From Sphingopyxis alaskensis RB2256 (lineage in GTDB: Bacteria; Pseudomonadota; Alphaproteobacteria; Sphingomonadales; Sphingomonadaceae), in contig NC_008048.1 of the NCBI RefSeq assembly GCF_000013985.1, positions 2,046,001 to 2,110,000 on the forward strand: 64,000 nucleotides of DNA, given 5' to 3'. Shown one piece after another: positions 1 through 8,274 of this stretch. The notes under the pieces were generated by a model. It made no database searches, was not told the DNA's origin, and saw only the letters and a list, made by a program, of their open reading frames with translations. The translations under genes and the position numbers were made by a program. The number at the start of each line of letters is the position of its first letter. Within the stretch, counting starts at the first letter, position 1.

Positions 1-1
1 G

Positions 2-538
2 CGTTTCGCCGATCGCATCCTGGCCGAGCTGCGCGGCGTGATCGACGAGGCCGGCGGCTCGCCTTTCTGGGACGGAGTCGCGGGCAAGTTTTTCGGCATG
101 AGCTTTCAGGAAGCCGACCAGTTCAACGCGGTCCACGGCAACCAGTTCATCGCCGACCTGATGCCCAAGCATCCGGTCTATATCGCGATGCTGCCCGAAA
201 CCGCGCGCGCAGTGATCGGCGTCCCCCACCCAACGGGACGCGCCGCGATGCGGATGCTGGAAAATGAAGGTTTCGCCTTTGAAAATTACATCGACATCTT
301 CGACGGCGGCCCGACGATGACCGCGCGCACCGATCAGGTGGCGAGCATCCGCGACGCAAAGCATGTCGAGGTGACGGGCATCGCCGAAGATGGCGAGGAT
401 GCGCTGATCGCAACAGGGCGGCTCGCCGATTTCCGCTGCTGTTTCGGCAAGGTCGATGCCGAGGGCCGGATCGACGCCGACGCCGCGCGGATATTGAATG
501 TCGGCAAGGGCGACGCAATCAGCTGGATCGGACGTTAG
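2..538 (+). CDS. astA: Arginine N-succinyltransferase, C-terminal part
   Basis: Transfers succinyl from succinyl-CoA to arginine, the first step of the arginine succinyltransferase (AST) catabolic pathway. The reading frame is open from base 2, so the N-terminus lies outside the window and 178 residues are visible. The segment HGNQFIADLMPKHPVY and the following strand-rich C-terminus are typical of AstA, a GNAT-like acyltransferase. The stop codon TAG is followed after one base by the ATG of astB, so the two are an operon and probably translationally coupled. Identification rests on remembered family motifs plus the astB neighbour. Confidence 0.9.
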   Translation, partial: RFADRILAELRGVIDEAGGSPFWDGVAGKFFGMSFQEADQFNAVHGNQFIADLMPKHPVYIAMLPETARAVIGVPHPTGRAAMRMLENEGFAFENYIDIFDGGPTMTARTDQVASIRDAKHVEVTGIAEDGEDALIATGRLADFRCCFGKVDAEGRIDADAARILNVGKGDAISWIGR

Positions 539-539
539 G

Positions 540-1787
540 ATGCTGACCGAAATCAATTTCGACGGGATCATCGGCCCGACACACAATTATGCGGGACTGA
601 GCCGCGGCAACATCGCGTCGGCGAGCCACGCCGGCGACGTGTCGCAGCCGCGCGCTGCCGCGCTGCAGGGCATCGACAAGATGCGCCACAATCTCGTGCT
701 CGGTCTGCCGCAGGGTTTCTTCGTGCCGCTCGACCGCCCCGATGCGCCATGGCTAGCGGCGCTCGGCACGAGCGTCGAGAAGGCCGAGGGCCATTTGCGC
801 GCGCAGGCCTGGTCGGCGTCGTCGATGTGGGCCGCGAACGCCGCGACCGTCTCGCCCGCGCCCGACAGCGCCGACGGCAAATGCCATCTGACGGTCGCCA
901 ACCTCGTCACCATGCCGCACCGCAGCCACGAATGGCCGGGAACGCTGGCGCAGCTCCGCCTTGCCTTTGCGCATCCCGCCTTTTCCGTCCATCCACCCGT
1001 TCCCGCTCCCTTCGGCGACGAAGGCGCGGCAAACCATATGCGGCTGTGCAGCGGCCACGATAGGGTCGGCGTCGAAATCTTCGTCTATGGCGTCGCCGGG
1101 GGGCGCTTTCCGGCGCGCCAGCATCTCGACGCCTCGAAGGCCATTGCGCGGCGCCACCGGCTCGACCCGGCGCGCACGCTCTTCATTCGCCAGTCGGACA
1201 CCGCGATCCAGGGCGGCGCTTTCCATAACGATGTCGTCGCCGTGGCGAACGAGCATGTGCTGTTCACGCACGAAACCGCATTCGAGGATCGCGAAGCCGC
1301 GCATGCCGAAATCCGCGCGGCCTTTCCCGCGGTCGAAATCGTCGAGGTGCCCGCCAGCGCGGTGAGCCTGGCGCACGCGATCAAATCCTATCTGTTCAAC
1401 GCGCAGCTCGTCACCCTGCCCGAAGGCGGCATGGGGCTGGTCCTGCCGACCGAGGCACACGAAACGCCCGCAGTATGGAACTGGCTGGAGGCGATGATCG
1501 TCGGCAACGGCCCGATCCGCCGTCTGTTTCCTGTCGATGTGCGGCAGTCGATGGCGAACGGCGGCGGCCCGGCATGCCTGCGGCTGCGCGTCGTTGCCGA
1601 TCCCGCGACCGTCGATCCACGCTTCCTCGCCGACGAGGCGAAGCTCGACCGGATCGCCGGGGTGGTTGCGAAACATTGGCCCGAAGCTATCGCGCCCGCC
1701 GATCTCGCCTCGACCACGCTGCTCCATGACGTGCGCAGGGCGCGCCTCGCGCTGCTCGACGCGCTCGACCTTTCCGAACTCGGCTGA
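540..1787 (+). CDS. astB: N-succinylarginine dihydrolase
   Basis: Hydrolyses N-succinylarginine to succinylornithine, ammonia and CO2, the second AST step. The protein is 415 residues and starts MLTEINFDGIIGPTHNYAG, the classic AstB N-terminus. An upstream in-frame start at 498 would overlap astA by 41 nt and is less likely than the ATG at 540. The catalytic triad of the amidinotransferase-like fold can be placed at Glu161 (GDEGAANH), His229 (FHNDVV) and Cys346 (GGPACLR); spacing resembles the Escherichia coli Glu174/His248/Cys365 set. Directly follows astA. Confidence 0.95.
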   Translation: MLTEINFDGIIGPTHNYAGLSRGNIASASHAGDVSQPRAAALQGIDKMRHNLVLGLPQGFFVPLDRPDAPWLAALGTSVEKAEGHLRAQAWSASSMWAANAATVSPAPDSADGKCHLTVANLVTMPHRSHEWPGTLAQLRLAFAHPAFSVHPPVPAPFGDEGAANHMRLCSGHDRVGVEIFVYGVAGGRFPARQHLDASKAIARRHRLDPARTLFIRQSDTAIQGGAFHNDVVAVANEHVLFTHETAFEDREAAHAEIRAAFPAVEIVEVPASAVSLAHAIKSYLFNAQLVTLPEGGMGLVLPTEAHETPAVWNWLEAMIVGNGPIRRLFPVDVRQSMANGGGPACLRLRVVADPATVDPRFLADEAKLDRIAGVVAKHWPEAIAPADLASTTLLHDVRRARLALLDALDLSELG

Positions 1788-1793
1788 CGACAT

Positions 1794-2465
1794 TTGCAGG
1801 GTCGCGAACTGATCGACACGGTCGAGGTGCCGGGCGGCGAGGCGCTGCGCCTGCTCCGGCGCGGCGACGAATATATCATCGCGATCGGCGCGAGCGAGCT
1901 GATGAGCAGCCGCATGAGCGGTTCGGAAGAAGCGCTGGCGACGATGAGCTGCGAACGATTGCGCAACAGCAAAAACGCCCGCCTGCTGATCGGCGGCTAT
2001 GGCATGGGTTTCACGCTCCGCGCGGCGCTCGCTGCGCTCGGCCCCGATGCGCAGATCACCGTCGCCGAGCTGGTTCCCGCAATCATCGACTGGGCGCGCG
2101 GGCCGATGGCCGCGCTTGCCGGGGGCTGCCTCGACGATCGGCGCGTTAATCTGGTGATCGGCGACGTGGCGGCCACCATTGCCGACGCGCCTCGACGCTT
2201 CGATGCGATCCTGCTCGATGTCGACAATGGCCCCGATGGCCTGGTCCGCGCCGAAAACGACCGGCTTTATTCTCCTGTTGGCCTCGCCGCCGCAAAGGCG
2301 GCGTTGCGCCCCGGCGGGCTCCTCGCCATCTGGTCGGCGGCACCCGACGTCCGCTTCACCCGGCGGCTGGCGGCGGCGGGTTATCGGGTGGACGAAGTCC
2401 ATGTGCGCGCCCGCGCGGCAGGCAAGGGCGCGCGGCACGTCATCTGGTTTGCGCAGACGGATTAG
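1794..2465 (+). CDS. Spermidine-synthase-like SAM-dependent protein
   Basis: A 223-residue Rossmann-fold protein of the polyamine synthase / methyltransferase class. The nucleotide-binding loop LLIGGYGMGFTL lies near residues 64-75 and a second acidic motif LLDVDNGPDG near 140. It starts with TTG at 1794, 6 nt after astB, so it probably belongs to the same operon. The protein lacks the longer N-terminal domain of true spermidine synthases, so a methyltransferase or aminopropyltransferase role cannot be chosen from sequence. The link to arginine catabolism (arginine feeds polyamines) is inference from position. Confidence 0.7.
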   Translation: MQGRELIDTVEVPGGEALRLLRRGDEYIIAIGASELMSSRMSGSEEALATMSCERLRNSKNARLLIGGYGMGFTLRAALAALGPDAQITVAELVPAIIDWARGPMAALAGGCLDDRRVNLVIGDVAATIADAPRRFDAILLDVDNGPDGLVRAENDRLYSPVGLAAAKAALRPGGLLAIWSAAPDVRFTRRLAAAGYRVDEVHVRARAAGKGARHVIWFAQTD

Positions 2466-2675
2466 ACGGATGGTTCGGTTCGGACCGGGAAGTGGTGATA
2501 CCCCTCGTCGTCCTCGCGGTGAAAAGGGGATGGCGGATGAAATGATGGCCGATCCGCATCCCAAAAAGGACGGCGCTTGCTTTCACCTGTCGGGTTAATT
2601 TACAGTTTACCATCCCGGTCGTGCCGCGAATCCCCTATTTGCGCGGATGGCACGGCGCTTGCTTGGACATTGACG

Positions 2676-2915
2676 ATGCTGAAAAAGATCGGCCGCCTGT
2701 TCGTCATCAAGACCCGCTTCGAGGCGTGCCTCATCATTTACGCCCTCGCGGTCGGGGCGATGGCGCGGGGTTCCGCCTATCTGCACGAATATCCCGGCGT
2801 CGGGGGCAAATTGCTGATGCTCGCCTGCACCGGCGCGGTGTTCCTGGCAGGCGCAAAGATTTTCGATTGCCTGCGCTACGAACAGGCGGAGGCGACCGCA
2901 AAGGATCGTGGCTGA
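2676..2915 (+). CDS. Small two-helix membrane protein, function unknown
   Basis: Encodes 79 residues starting MLKKIGRLFVIKTRFEAC. Two hydrophobic segments, about residues 16-34 and 45-62, predict a hairpin in the inner membrane with a charged C-terminal tail ending in TAKDRG. A longer frame open from 2577 is possible, but the Lys/Arg-rich start at 2676 is the natural membrane-protein N-terminus. Resembles conserved small proteins of sphingomonads; no function is known to me. The 210 bp upstream (2466-2675) has no other gene and should hold its promoter. Confidence 0.6.
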   Translation: MLKKIGRLFVIKTRFEACLIIYALAVGAMARGSAYLHEYPGVGGKLLMLACTGAVFLAGAKIFDCLRYEQAEATAKDRG

Positions 2916-2963
2916 CGCCGATGGGTCTTTCGCGCGTGATCGCGATATGCGACAGCGTCGGAC

Positions 2964-3713
2964 ATGAGCAGGATCAGCGGCCGCCCGGCGATCAGCACCC
3001 AGCATGTCCATGGCCTGACGCTGCGCGTCGCGCGCTGGCGCCAGGGTGCGCCGGGCACCCCCCTCCTGTTCCTCAACGGCATCGGCGCCGACATTGCTGC
3101 GGCGGCACCGCTGCTTGCGCAGATGCACGGGCGCGAGGCGTGGACGTTGGACATGCCGGGGGTCGGCGGCTCGCCCGATGCGCTGCTCCCCTATGCCGCG
3201 CCGACGATGGCCGCGATCGTCATGGAAATCGCCCGACGGTTCGGTCACGAGTCGCTCGACGTCGCGGGCTTCAGCTGGGGCGGCGCGCTGGCGCAGCAGG
3301 TCGCGATCCAGTTTCCGGGGCGCGTCCGCCGACTGGTGCTGATGGCGACGACGCCGAGCGTCGGCGCGCCGGGGATCGGCTGGGCCGCGCTGCTCGACGA
3401 CGACATGCTGGCGAGCGGACTCAGGCGGCCGACCGCGACGCCGCTTGGCCTTGCCTATCAGTCGCTGGCGATGGCGGGGTGGACGAGCGCGGCGATGCTG
3501 CCACTGTTGAAGGACGTGCCCGTGCTGGTGCTGATGGGCGAGCGCGACGGCGTGGTCCCCGCCTGCCACGGACAGACGATCGCCGAGCTGATCGACGGCG
3601 CGGTGCTGGAGGTGGTGCCGGGCTCGCACCTTTTTCCCTTCACCCACGCCGGGACGGTCGCGGCGCGGATCAGCGCCTTTCTGGAGCGGCCGCCGCTGCA
3701 AGCCGCCGCGTGA
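2964..3713 (+). CDS. phaZ: Poly(3-hydroxyalkanoate) depolymerase, mcl type (alpha/beta hydrolase)
   Basis: A 249-residue alpha/beta hydrolase resembling the intracellular medium-chain PHA depolymerase of pseudomonads. Shared features are LLFLNGIGA near residue 34, DMPGVGGS near 63, the nucleophile elbow GFSWGGALAQQ with Ser104, Asp195 in GERDGVVP and His222 in GSHLFPF. It would mobilise stored polyester inside the cell. The protein is somewhat shorter than the pseudomonad enzymes (about 280). No phaC synthase is beside it, so substrate class is inferred from motifs. The 3' end overlaps the convergent hydrolase gene by 44 nt. Confidence 0.72.
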   Translation: MSRISGRPAISTQHVHGLTLRVARWRQGAPGTPLLFLNGIGADIAAAAPLLAQMHGREAWTLDMPGVGGSPDALLPYAAPTMAAIVMEIARRFGHESLDVAGFSWGGALAQQVAIQFPGRVRRLVLMATTPSVGAPGIGWAALLDDDMLASGLRRPTATPLGLAYQSLAMAGWTSAAMLPLLKDVPVLVLMGERDGVVPACHGQTIAELIDGAVLEVVPGSHLFPFTHAGTVAARISAFLERPPLQAAA

Positions 3714-4710
3714 GGAAATCGGCAATCGCCGTGGCAACCTGATCGGGCGCTTCTTCCATCGGCAAATGGCCGATTCCAGGGAGCAATACGACCTCCGACC
3801 CCGCGATCCGCTCGTTGAACGTCTTTGCCGCGCTCGGGTTGATAATCCGGTCCTTGTCCCCGAACAGGATCAGCGTCGGCGCCGTAATCTCCCCCACCCG
3901 CGCCGCCATTTCGGGTTCGCGGCTGGCGCGCGCGCGGATCACCGTCGCCTCGCGGTTGCCGGGGAAGCGCAGCAGTTCCCAATAGCGGTCGATCATCGCT
4001 GCATCGACGATATCCTGCCTTTCGACCGACCCCAACAGCGACTGTTCGACGAGCATCCGCGGCGTGATCCGCGTCGCGAGCCAGCGTCCGAACGGATATT
4101 CGAGCACGCGAAAGCCGACGTTCGATTCGGGGGCCTTCTCCCCCCTGCGCAGCGGCATCCCCGCGGCGTCGATGAGGAGCAGCGCATCGACGCGCGCGGG
4201 ATGCGCGAGCGCATAGCGCCAGGCGATCCAGCCGCCCATCGAATTGCCGCCGAGAACGAAATGGTGGAGCCCCAGCTTGGCCGCGACGACATCGACCGCT
4301 TCCATCATCGCATCGGCGTCATAGTCGCGACCGGGAATCGCCCCGGTCAGCCCGTGCCCCGGCAGATCGAGCGTGACGATGCGGTAATCGGCGCCGAGCC
4401 GTTCGACCAGCGGCTCCCATGTATGAAGGCTGGCGTTCGATCCATGGAGCAGCATGATCGCCGGGCCGTCGCGGCGTCCCTGATCGCGATAGTGAATGCG
4501 CTGCCCCGCCGGCCCTGCGGCAAAGGCGGCGTCCGGTCCGCCATATTTGGCGATCATCGCCTCGCGGTCGGTATCGGGGGTCAGGAGCAGCAGAAAGCCG
4601 ATAACGAGCGCCGCCAGCACGGCAAGCGGGATCAGGACGCGCTTGCGCCGGAAAAAGGGCCGCCGCGGCGGAGGCGGCGGATCGAAATCCAGATCGTCGT
4701 CGGCTATCAT
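3670..4710 (-). CDS. Membrane-anchored alpha/beta hydrolase
   Basis: A 346-residue protein with a short cytoplasmic proline-rich start, basic RRKR, one transmembrane helix (about residues 25-44) and then an alpha/beta hydrolase fold. Visible catalytic features are the oxyanion-region HGSNAS (89-94), nucleophile Ser157 in GGNSMGGW, Asp in FGDKDRI and His in GIGHLPMEE. The domain is therefore probably periplasmic and anchored. Such proteins are esterases, lipases or haloperoxidase-like enzymes; the substrate cannot be deduced. Converges on phaZ with a 44 nt overlap. Confidence 0.75.
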   Translation of the reverse strand: MIADDDLDFDPPPPPRRPFFRRKRVLIPLAVLAALVIGFLLLLTPDTDREAMIAKYGGPDAAFAAGPAGQRIHYRDQGRRDGPAIMLLHGSNASLHTWEPLVERLGADYRIVTLDLPGHGLTGAIPGRDYDADAMMEAVDVVAAKLGLHHFVLGGNSMGGWIAWRYALAHPARVDALLLIDAAGMPLRRGEKAPESNVGFRVLEYPFGRWLATRITPRMLVEQSLLGSVERQDIVDAAMIDRYWELLRFPGNREATVIRARASREPEMAARVGEITAPTLILFGDKDRIINPSAAKTFNERIAGSEVVLLPGIGHLPMEEAPDQVATAIADFLTRRLAAAAAPERR

Positions 4711-4770
4711 CGTACGCCCCCCTCAAGGCCGCGCAAACCTAGCGTGCGGGCGCCGGGCGTCAATGCACGC

Positions 4771-6396
4771 CTATTGATGGATCGACCGGCGGAAGGTTTC
4801 GGGCAGGAACAACAGGCCGACCACCAGCGTGATCACCGCGACGATGACCGGATACCAGAGGCCGTAATAGATATTGCCCGTCGCGGCGACCATCGCGAAC
4901 GCCGTCGTCGGCAGAAATCCGCCGAACCAGCCGTTGCCGATATGATAGGGCAACGACATGGCGGTGTAACGGATGCGGCTGGGAAACAGCTCCACGAGCA
5001 AAGCGGCGATCGGGCCATAAACCATCGTCACGAGCAGCACGAGGTAGAAGAGGATCGCGACGACGAGCGGCTTGTCGATCGCGGCGGGATCGGCTTTCGG
5101 TGGATAGCCGGCCGCGGCGAGCGCGGGTGTAAGCGCAGCGCCGAATTGGGCCTTGTCGATCACCGGGATGTCTTCATCGCCGACGCGGACAAGCGCGCGA
5201 CCATCATATGGTCCATCCTCATTGGCATAAGGGATCCCCGCTCTGGCGAGCGCTGACTTGGCGATGTCGCAGCCCGTCCGGTCGAACGAGGTGCGGCCAA
5301 TAGGGTCAAACTGGAACGAGCATGTCTCGGGATGGGCGAACACGACAACAGGCGCCCGCGCCTGTGCCTCGGCGAGCGCCGGATTGGCCGCAGCGGTCAG
5401 CATCTGGAACACCGGGAAATAGGTCAGCGCCGCGAGGGCACAGCCCGTGAGGATGATCGGTTTGCGCCCCACCTTGTCGCTGAGCCAGCCGAAGAGGATG
5501 AAAAAGGGTGTGCCGAGTGCAAGCGCGATGGCGATCAATATGTTCGCCGCCGCGCCATCGACCTTCAGCGTCTTTTCGAGGAAGAATAGCGCATAGAATT
5601 GCCCCGTGTACCAGACGACCGCCTGCCCCGCGACGGCGCCGAACAGCGCAACGAGCACCCATTTGAGATTTACCCAGCGGCCGAAGGCTTCGGTCAACGG
5701 CGCCTTCGACGTCGTCCCCTCTGCCTTCATCTGCCTGAAGACCGGGCTTTCCTCGAGCTGGAGGCGGATCCAGAGCGAAATGCCGAGCAGGACGATTGAA
5801 ATGAGGAAGGGGATGCGCCAGCCCCAGTCGGCAAACGCCGCCTCGCCCATCGCCGAGCGGATGACGATGACGACGCCGAGCGCCGCGAACAGGCCGAGCG
5901 TCGCGGTGGTCTGGATGAAGCTGGTGAACAGCCCGCGCTTCCCCTCGGGCGCATGTTCGGCAACATAAGTGGCAGCGCCGCCATATTCGCCGCCAAGCGC
6001 GAGTCCTTGCACAAGGCGCAAGACAACGAGCAGGATCGGCGCCGCGACCCCGATCGACGCATAGCTGGGCAGCAGGCCGACGAGGAACGTCGAGGCGCCC
6101 ATCAGCCCCATGGTCACCAGAAACGTATTCTTGCGCCCGACGAGGTCGCCTATGCGCCCGAAGACAACTGCGCCAAAGGGCCGCACCGCAAAGCCCGCGG
6201 CAAAGGCGGCAAGCGCAAAGATGAAGCCCGTGGTTTCGTTGACGCCAGAGAAGAACTGCGCCGAAATGACCGTCGCGAGCAGGCCGTAGAGGTAGAAATC
6301 ATACCATTCGAACACCGTACCGAGCGACGAGGCGAGGATGACCTTGCGTTCGCTCTGGCGGGTGACGATAGGTGCCGCTGCCTCTGCGTCGATCAT
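4771..6396 (-). CDS. MFS transporter, metabolite:H+ symporter (MHS) family
   Basis: A 541-residue, 12-helix major facilitator protein. The N-terminus SLGTVFEWYDFYLYG and the loop motif GAVVFGRIGDLVGRKNTF are hallmarks of the MHS (sugar-porter-like) subfamily that carries organic acids, osmolytes or dicarboxylates. A hydrophilic insert of about 100 residues (roughly 340-440, with HPETCSFQFDPIGR) lies between helices in the second half; two Cys could form a disulphide if it faces the periplasm. The substrate is unknown. Transcribed alone. Confidence 0.82.
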   Translation of the reverse strand: MIDAEAAAPIVTRQSERKVILASSLGTVFEWYDFYLYGLLATVISAQFFSGVNETTGFIFALAAFAAGFAVRPFGAVVFGRIGDLVGRKNTFLVTMGLMGASTFLVGLLPSYASIGVAAPILLVVLRLVQGLALGGEYGGAATYVAEHAPEGKRGLFTSFIQTTATLGLFAALGVVIVIRSAMGEAAFADWGWRIPFLISIVLLGISLWIRLQLEESPVFRQMKAEGTTSKAPLTEAFGRWVNLKWVLVALFGAVAGQAVVWYTGQFYALFFLEKTLKVDGAAANILIAIALALGTPFFILFGWLSDKVGRKPIILTGCALAALTYFPVFQMLTAAANPALAEAQARAPVVVFAHPETCSFQFDPIGRTSFDRTGCDIAKSALARAGIPYANEDGPYDGRALVRVGDEDIPVIDKAQFGAALTPALAAAGYPPKADPAAIDKPLVVAILFYLVLLVTMVYGPIAALLVELFPSRIRYTAMSLPYHIGNGWFGGFLPTTAFAMVAATGNIYYGLWYPVIVAVITLVVGLLFLPETFRRSIHQ

Positions 6397-6413
6397 CCGC
6401 TGCCCCTTGCCAA

Positions 6414-6437
6414 GCCCCTCCCCTGAAGGAGAGGGGC
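6414..6437. repeat. Short palindrome of the CTCCCCTTCAGGGGAG type
   Basis: Imperfect inverted repeat GCCCCTCCCC/GGAGAGGGGC between the transporter start and the helicase stop. The core is the same as in the two palindromes at 41774 and 41901, so it is a dispersed intergenic repeat rather than a gene-specific terminator. It could still act as a weak terminator for the helicase transcript. Confidence 0.6.
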
Positions 6438-6467
6438 CAAGAGGGTCTAACGCATGTCAACAGTGCG

Positions 6468-7847
6468 TCAACCGACGCGCTTCACCGCGCCTTTGTGCGC
6501 GCCGACGCTTTTGTTGCGCGGGCGGAAGCGGCGCTTGCGCTGGCCTTCGGCGCCTTCGCCGGCCGGAGCATCGCGGCGCGGACCGCGATCACCGCGAGGT
6601 TGGCCGCCGCTCGGCTGGCGACGCGCATCCTGACGCTGGCGGTTCGGATCGCGGCCCCTGCTGCCGGTATCGCGCGGCGGCTGCACCGGCTTGGGAAGGT
6701 TGCGCACCAGTTCGTTGAAGCCTTCGGGAAGCGGCATCGGCTCGGCCCTGGTCCGCGTCACGCGCTCGATGTCGCGTATGTACGGCCGCTCGTCGGGGGC
6801 GATGAAGCTGATCGCGATGCCCTCTGCCCCGGCGCGCGCCGTGCGACCGATGCGGTGAACATATTGTTCGGGGACGTTCGGGATCTCGAAATTGATGACA
6901 TGGCTGACCCCCGACACGTCGATGCCGCGCGCGGCGATGTCGGTTGCGACAAGCAGGCGCACCTGGCCCGAACGAAAGGCCTGCAGCGCGGCGGTGCGCT
7001 GCGCCTGGCTCTTGTTGCCGTGGATGGCGAACGCCTCGATGCCCGCACCCTTCAGGTGACGCACGACGCGGTCGGCGCCATGTTTGGTGCGCGTGAAGAT
7101 CAGCGCGCGATCGATGTCCGACGTCTTGATGACGTGATGGAGCAGCGCCTGCTTTTCCTTCTGTTCGACGAAAGTGGCGAACTGGCGGACCTTTTCGGCG
7201 GTCGTCGCCTGCGGCGCGACCGACACGGTAACCGGATCGTTGAGGAACTGGTCGGCAAGGCCCGCAATCTCCTTCGGCATGGTCGCCGAGAAGAACAGGT
7301 TCTGGCGCCGCGAGGGCAACAGCTTTGCAACGCGGCGCAGCGAATGGATGAAACCCATGTCCATCATCTGATCGGCTTCGTCGAGCACGAAGATTTCAAC
7401 ATCGTCGAGACGCAGCGCGCGCTGGTCGATCAGGTCGAGCAGGCGGCCCGGCGTCGCGACGAGGATATCGACGCCCTGCGAAAGGTCGCGGATCTGCTTG
7501 TTGATCGGCACGCCGCCGAAGACGGTCGAGACGCTGAGCTTGGTAAAGCGGCCGTAATCGCGGCAGCTCTGCGCGATCTGCGCGGCAAGCTCGCGCGTCG
7601 GCGCGAGGACGAGCATCCGGCAGCCGCGCGGGGTCGGGCGGTGCGGATAGGTCAAAAGGTGATGGATCGAGGGGAGCGAGAAGCCGGCGGTCTTGCCGGT
7701 CCCGGTCTGCGCGATGCCGCACAGGTCGCGGCCCTTCATCAGCGGCGGGATCGCCTGTGTCTGGATCGGGGTCGGCTGGGTATAATCCTTGGCGGCAAGC
7801 GCTCGATTGATGTCGGCGTGCAAGCCAAAGTCGTTAAAACTTGTCAT
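6468..7847 (-). CDS. rhlE: DEAD-box ATP-dependent RNA helicase, RhlE type
   Basis: Unwinds RNA duplexes using ATP; in ribosome assembly and RNA decay. The 459-residue protein starts MTSFNDFGLHADINRAL at 7847; 20 further in-frame codons upstream lack family character. Motifs in order: Q motif YTQPTPIQTQAI, Walker A AQTGTGKT, PTRELA, DEAD (VLDEADQMMDMGF), SAT (FFSATMP) and HRIGRTARAG. The C-terminal 90 residues are Arg/Gly/Pro-rich and end RKRRFRPRNKSVGAHKG, an RNA-binding tail usual for RhlE. Divergent from glpK with a long leader between them. Confidence 0.9.
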   Translation of the reverse strand: MTSFNDFGLHADINRALAAKDYTQPTPIQTQAIPPLMKGRDLCGIAQTGTGKTAGFSLPSIHHLLTYPHRPTPRGCRMLVLAPTRELAAQIAQSCRDYGRFTKLSVSTVFGGVPINKQIRDLSQGVDILVATPGRLLDLIDQRALRLDDVEIFVLDEADQMMDMGFIHSLRRVAKLLPSRRQNLFFSATMPKEIAGLADQFLNDPVTVSVAPQATTAEKVRQFATFVEQKEKQALLHHVIKTSDIDRALIFTRTKHGADRVVRHLKGAGIEAFAIHGNKSQAQRTAALQAFRSGQVRLLVATDIAARGIDVSGVSHVINFEIPNVPEQYVHRIGRTARAGAEGIAISFIAPDERPYIRDIERVTRTRAEPMPLPEGFNELVRNLPKPVQPPRDTGSRGRDPNRQRQDARRQPSGGQPRGDRGPRRDAPAGEGAEGQRKRRFRPRNKSVGAHKGAVKRVG

Positions 7848-8274
7848 AAAATACTCACTATGGGCGACGCGCAGGCGCATCCGTTCGCTTGCGAACGGAC
7901 GGCGCACGGCCGCGGGTTCGAAACGACCCGCGTGAAAGGGTGCCTCTTAGGACAAAGCGCGCTTCCGGCTCGTCCCGCACCTGTTTGGGGCGGGAAAATC
8001 ACGCTGCCGGTGGTTGCGGCGGGTGATCCCGCCATGCTGCGCTGCACAATCATATGGCATGAGTTGCGCGTTATGGCAAGAAAATTGCTCGCGTCCCATG
8101 TCCGTTCGCTCCGATCTTGTCGAAAGGCGGTATTTTCTTCATCAGGTGGGAAGCAAAAGGCACGTCGTCCCCACCTGGGGCGAGAGCTGGCGGCACCCTG
8201 GCGCAACGTCGCTTGACGCCGACAGCCACCTCCGTCTTCGCGGGGGCGACGCGGGAAAGACAGGTGGAGGATAT
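7848..8274. other. Intergenic region between rhlE and glpK
   Basis: 427 bp with no convincing gene. It must carry both divergent promoters. On the rhlE side, in its probable 5' leader, are two small hairpins: a perfect 8 bp stem CCGTTCGC-TT-GCGAACGG (7881-7898) and CGCGGGT/ACCCGCG (7911-7932). Long untranslated leaders are common for RNA helicase genes, which are often cold-regulated. That link is inference only. Confidence 0.5.

Noticed and set aside
753..2564. 603-codon open frame antisense to astB and the spermidine-synthase-like gene
   Set aside because: High-GC shadow frame; Arg/Gly/Asp-rich product without domains, while the sense strand encodes a clear AstB.
2595..2611. Near match to a CtrA box (TTAA-N7-TTTACC) before the 79-residue membrane protein gene
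   Set aside because: One mismatch in the second half-site and no second box; too weak to call.
7911..7932. tRNA-like T-arm GGGTTCGAAACGACCC in the rhlE leader
   Set aside because: No acceptor, D or anticodon arms can be built around it; it is just a short hairpin.
8014..8274. Upstream extension of the glpK frame
   Set aside because: No kinase similarity before MAEMIIVIDEG and a strong ribosome site exists at 8263-8270.
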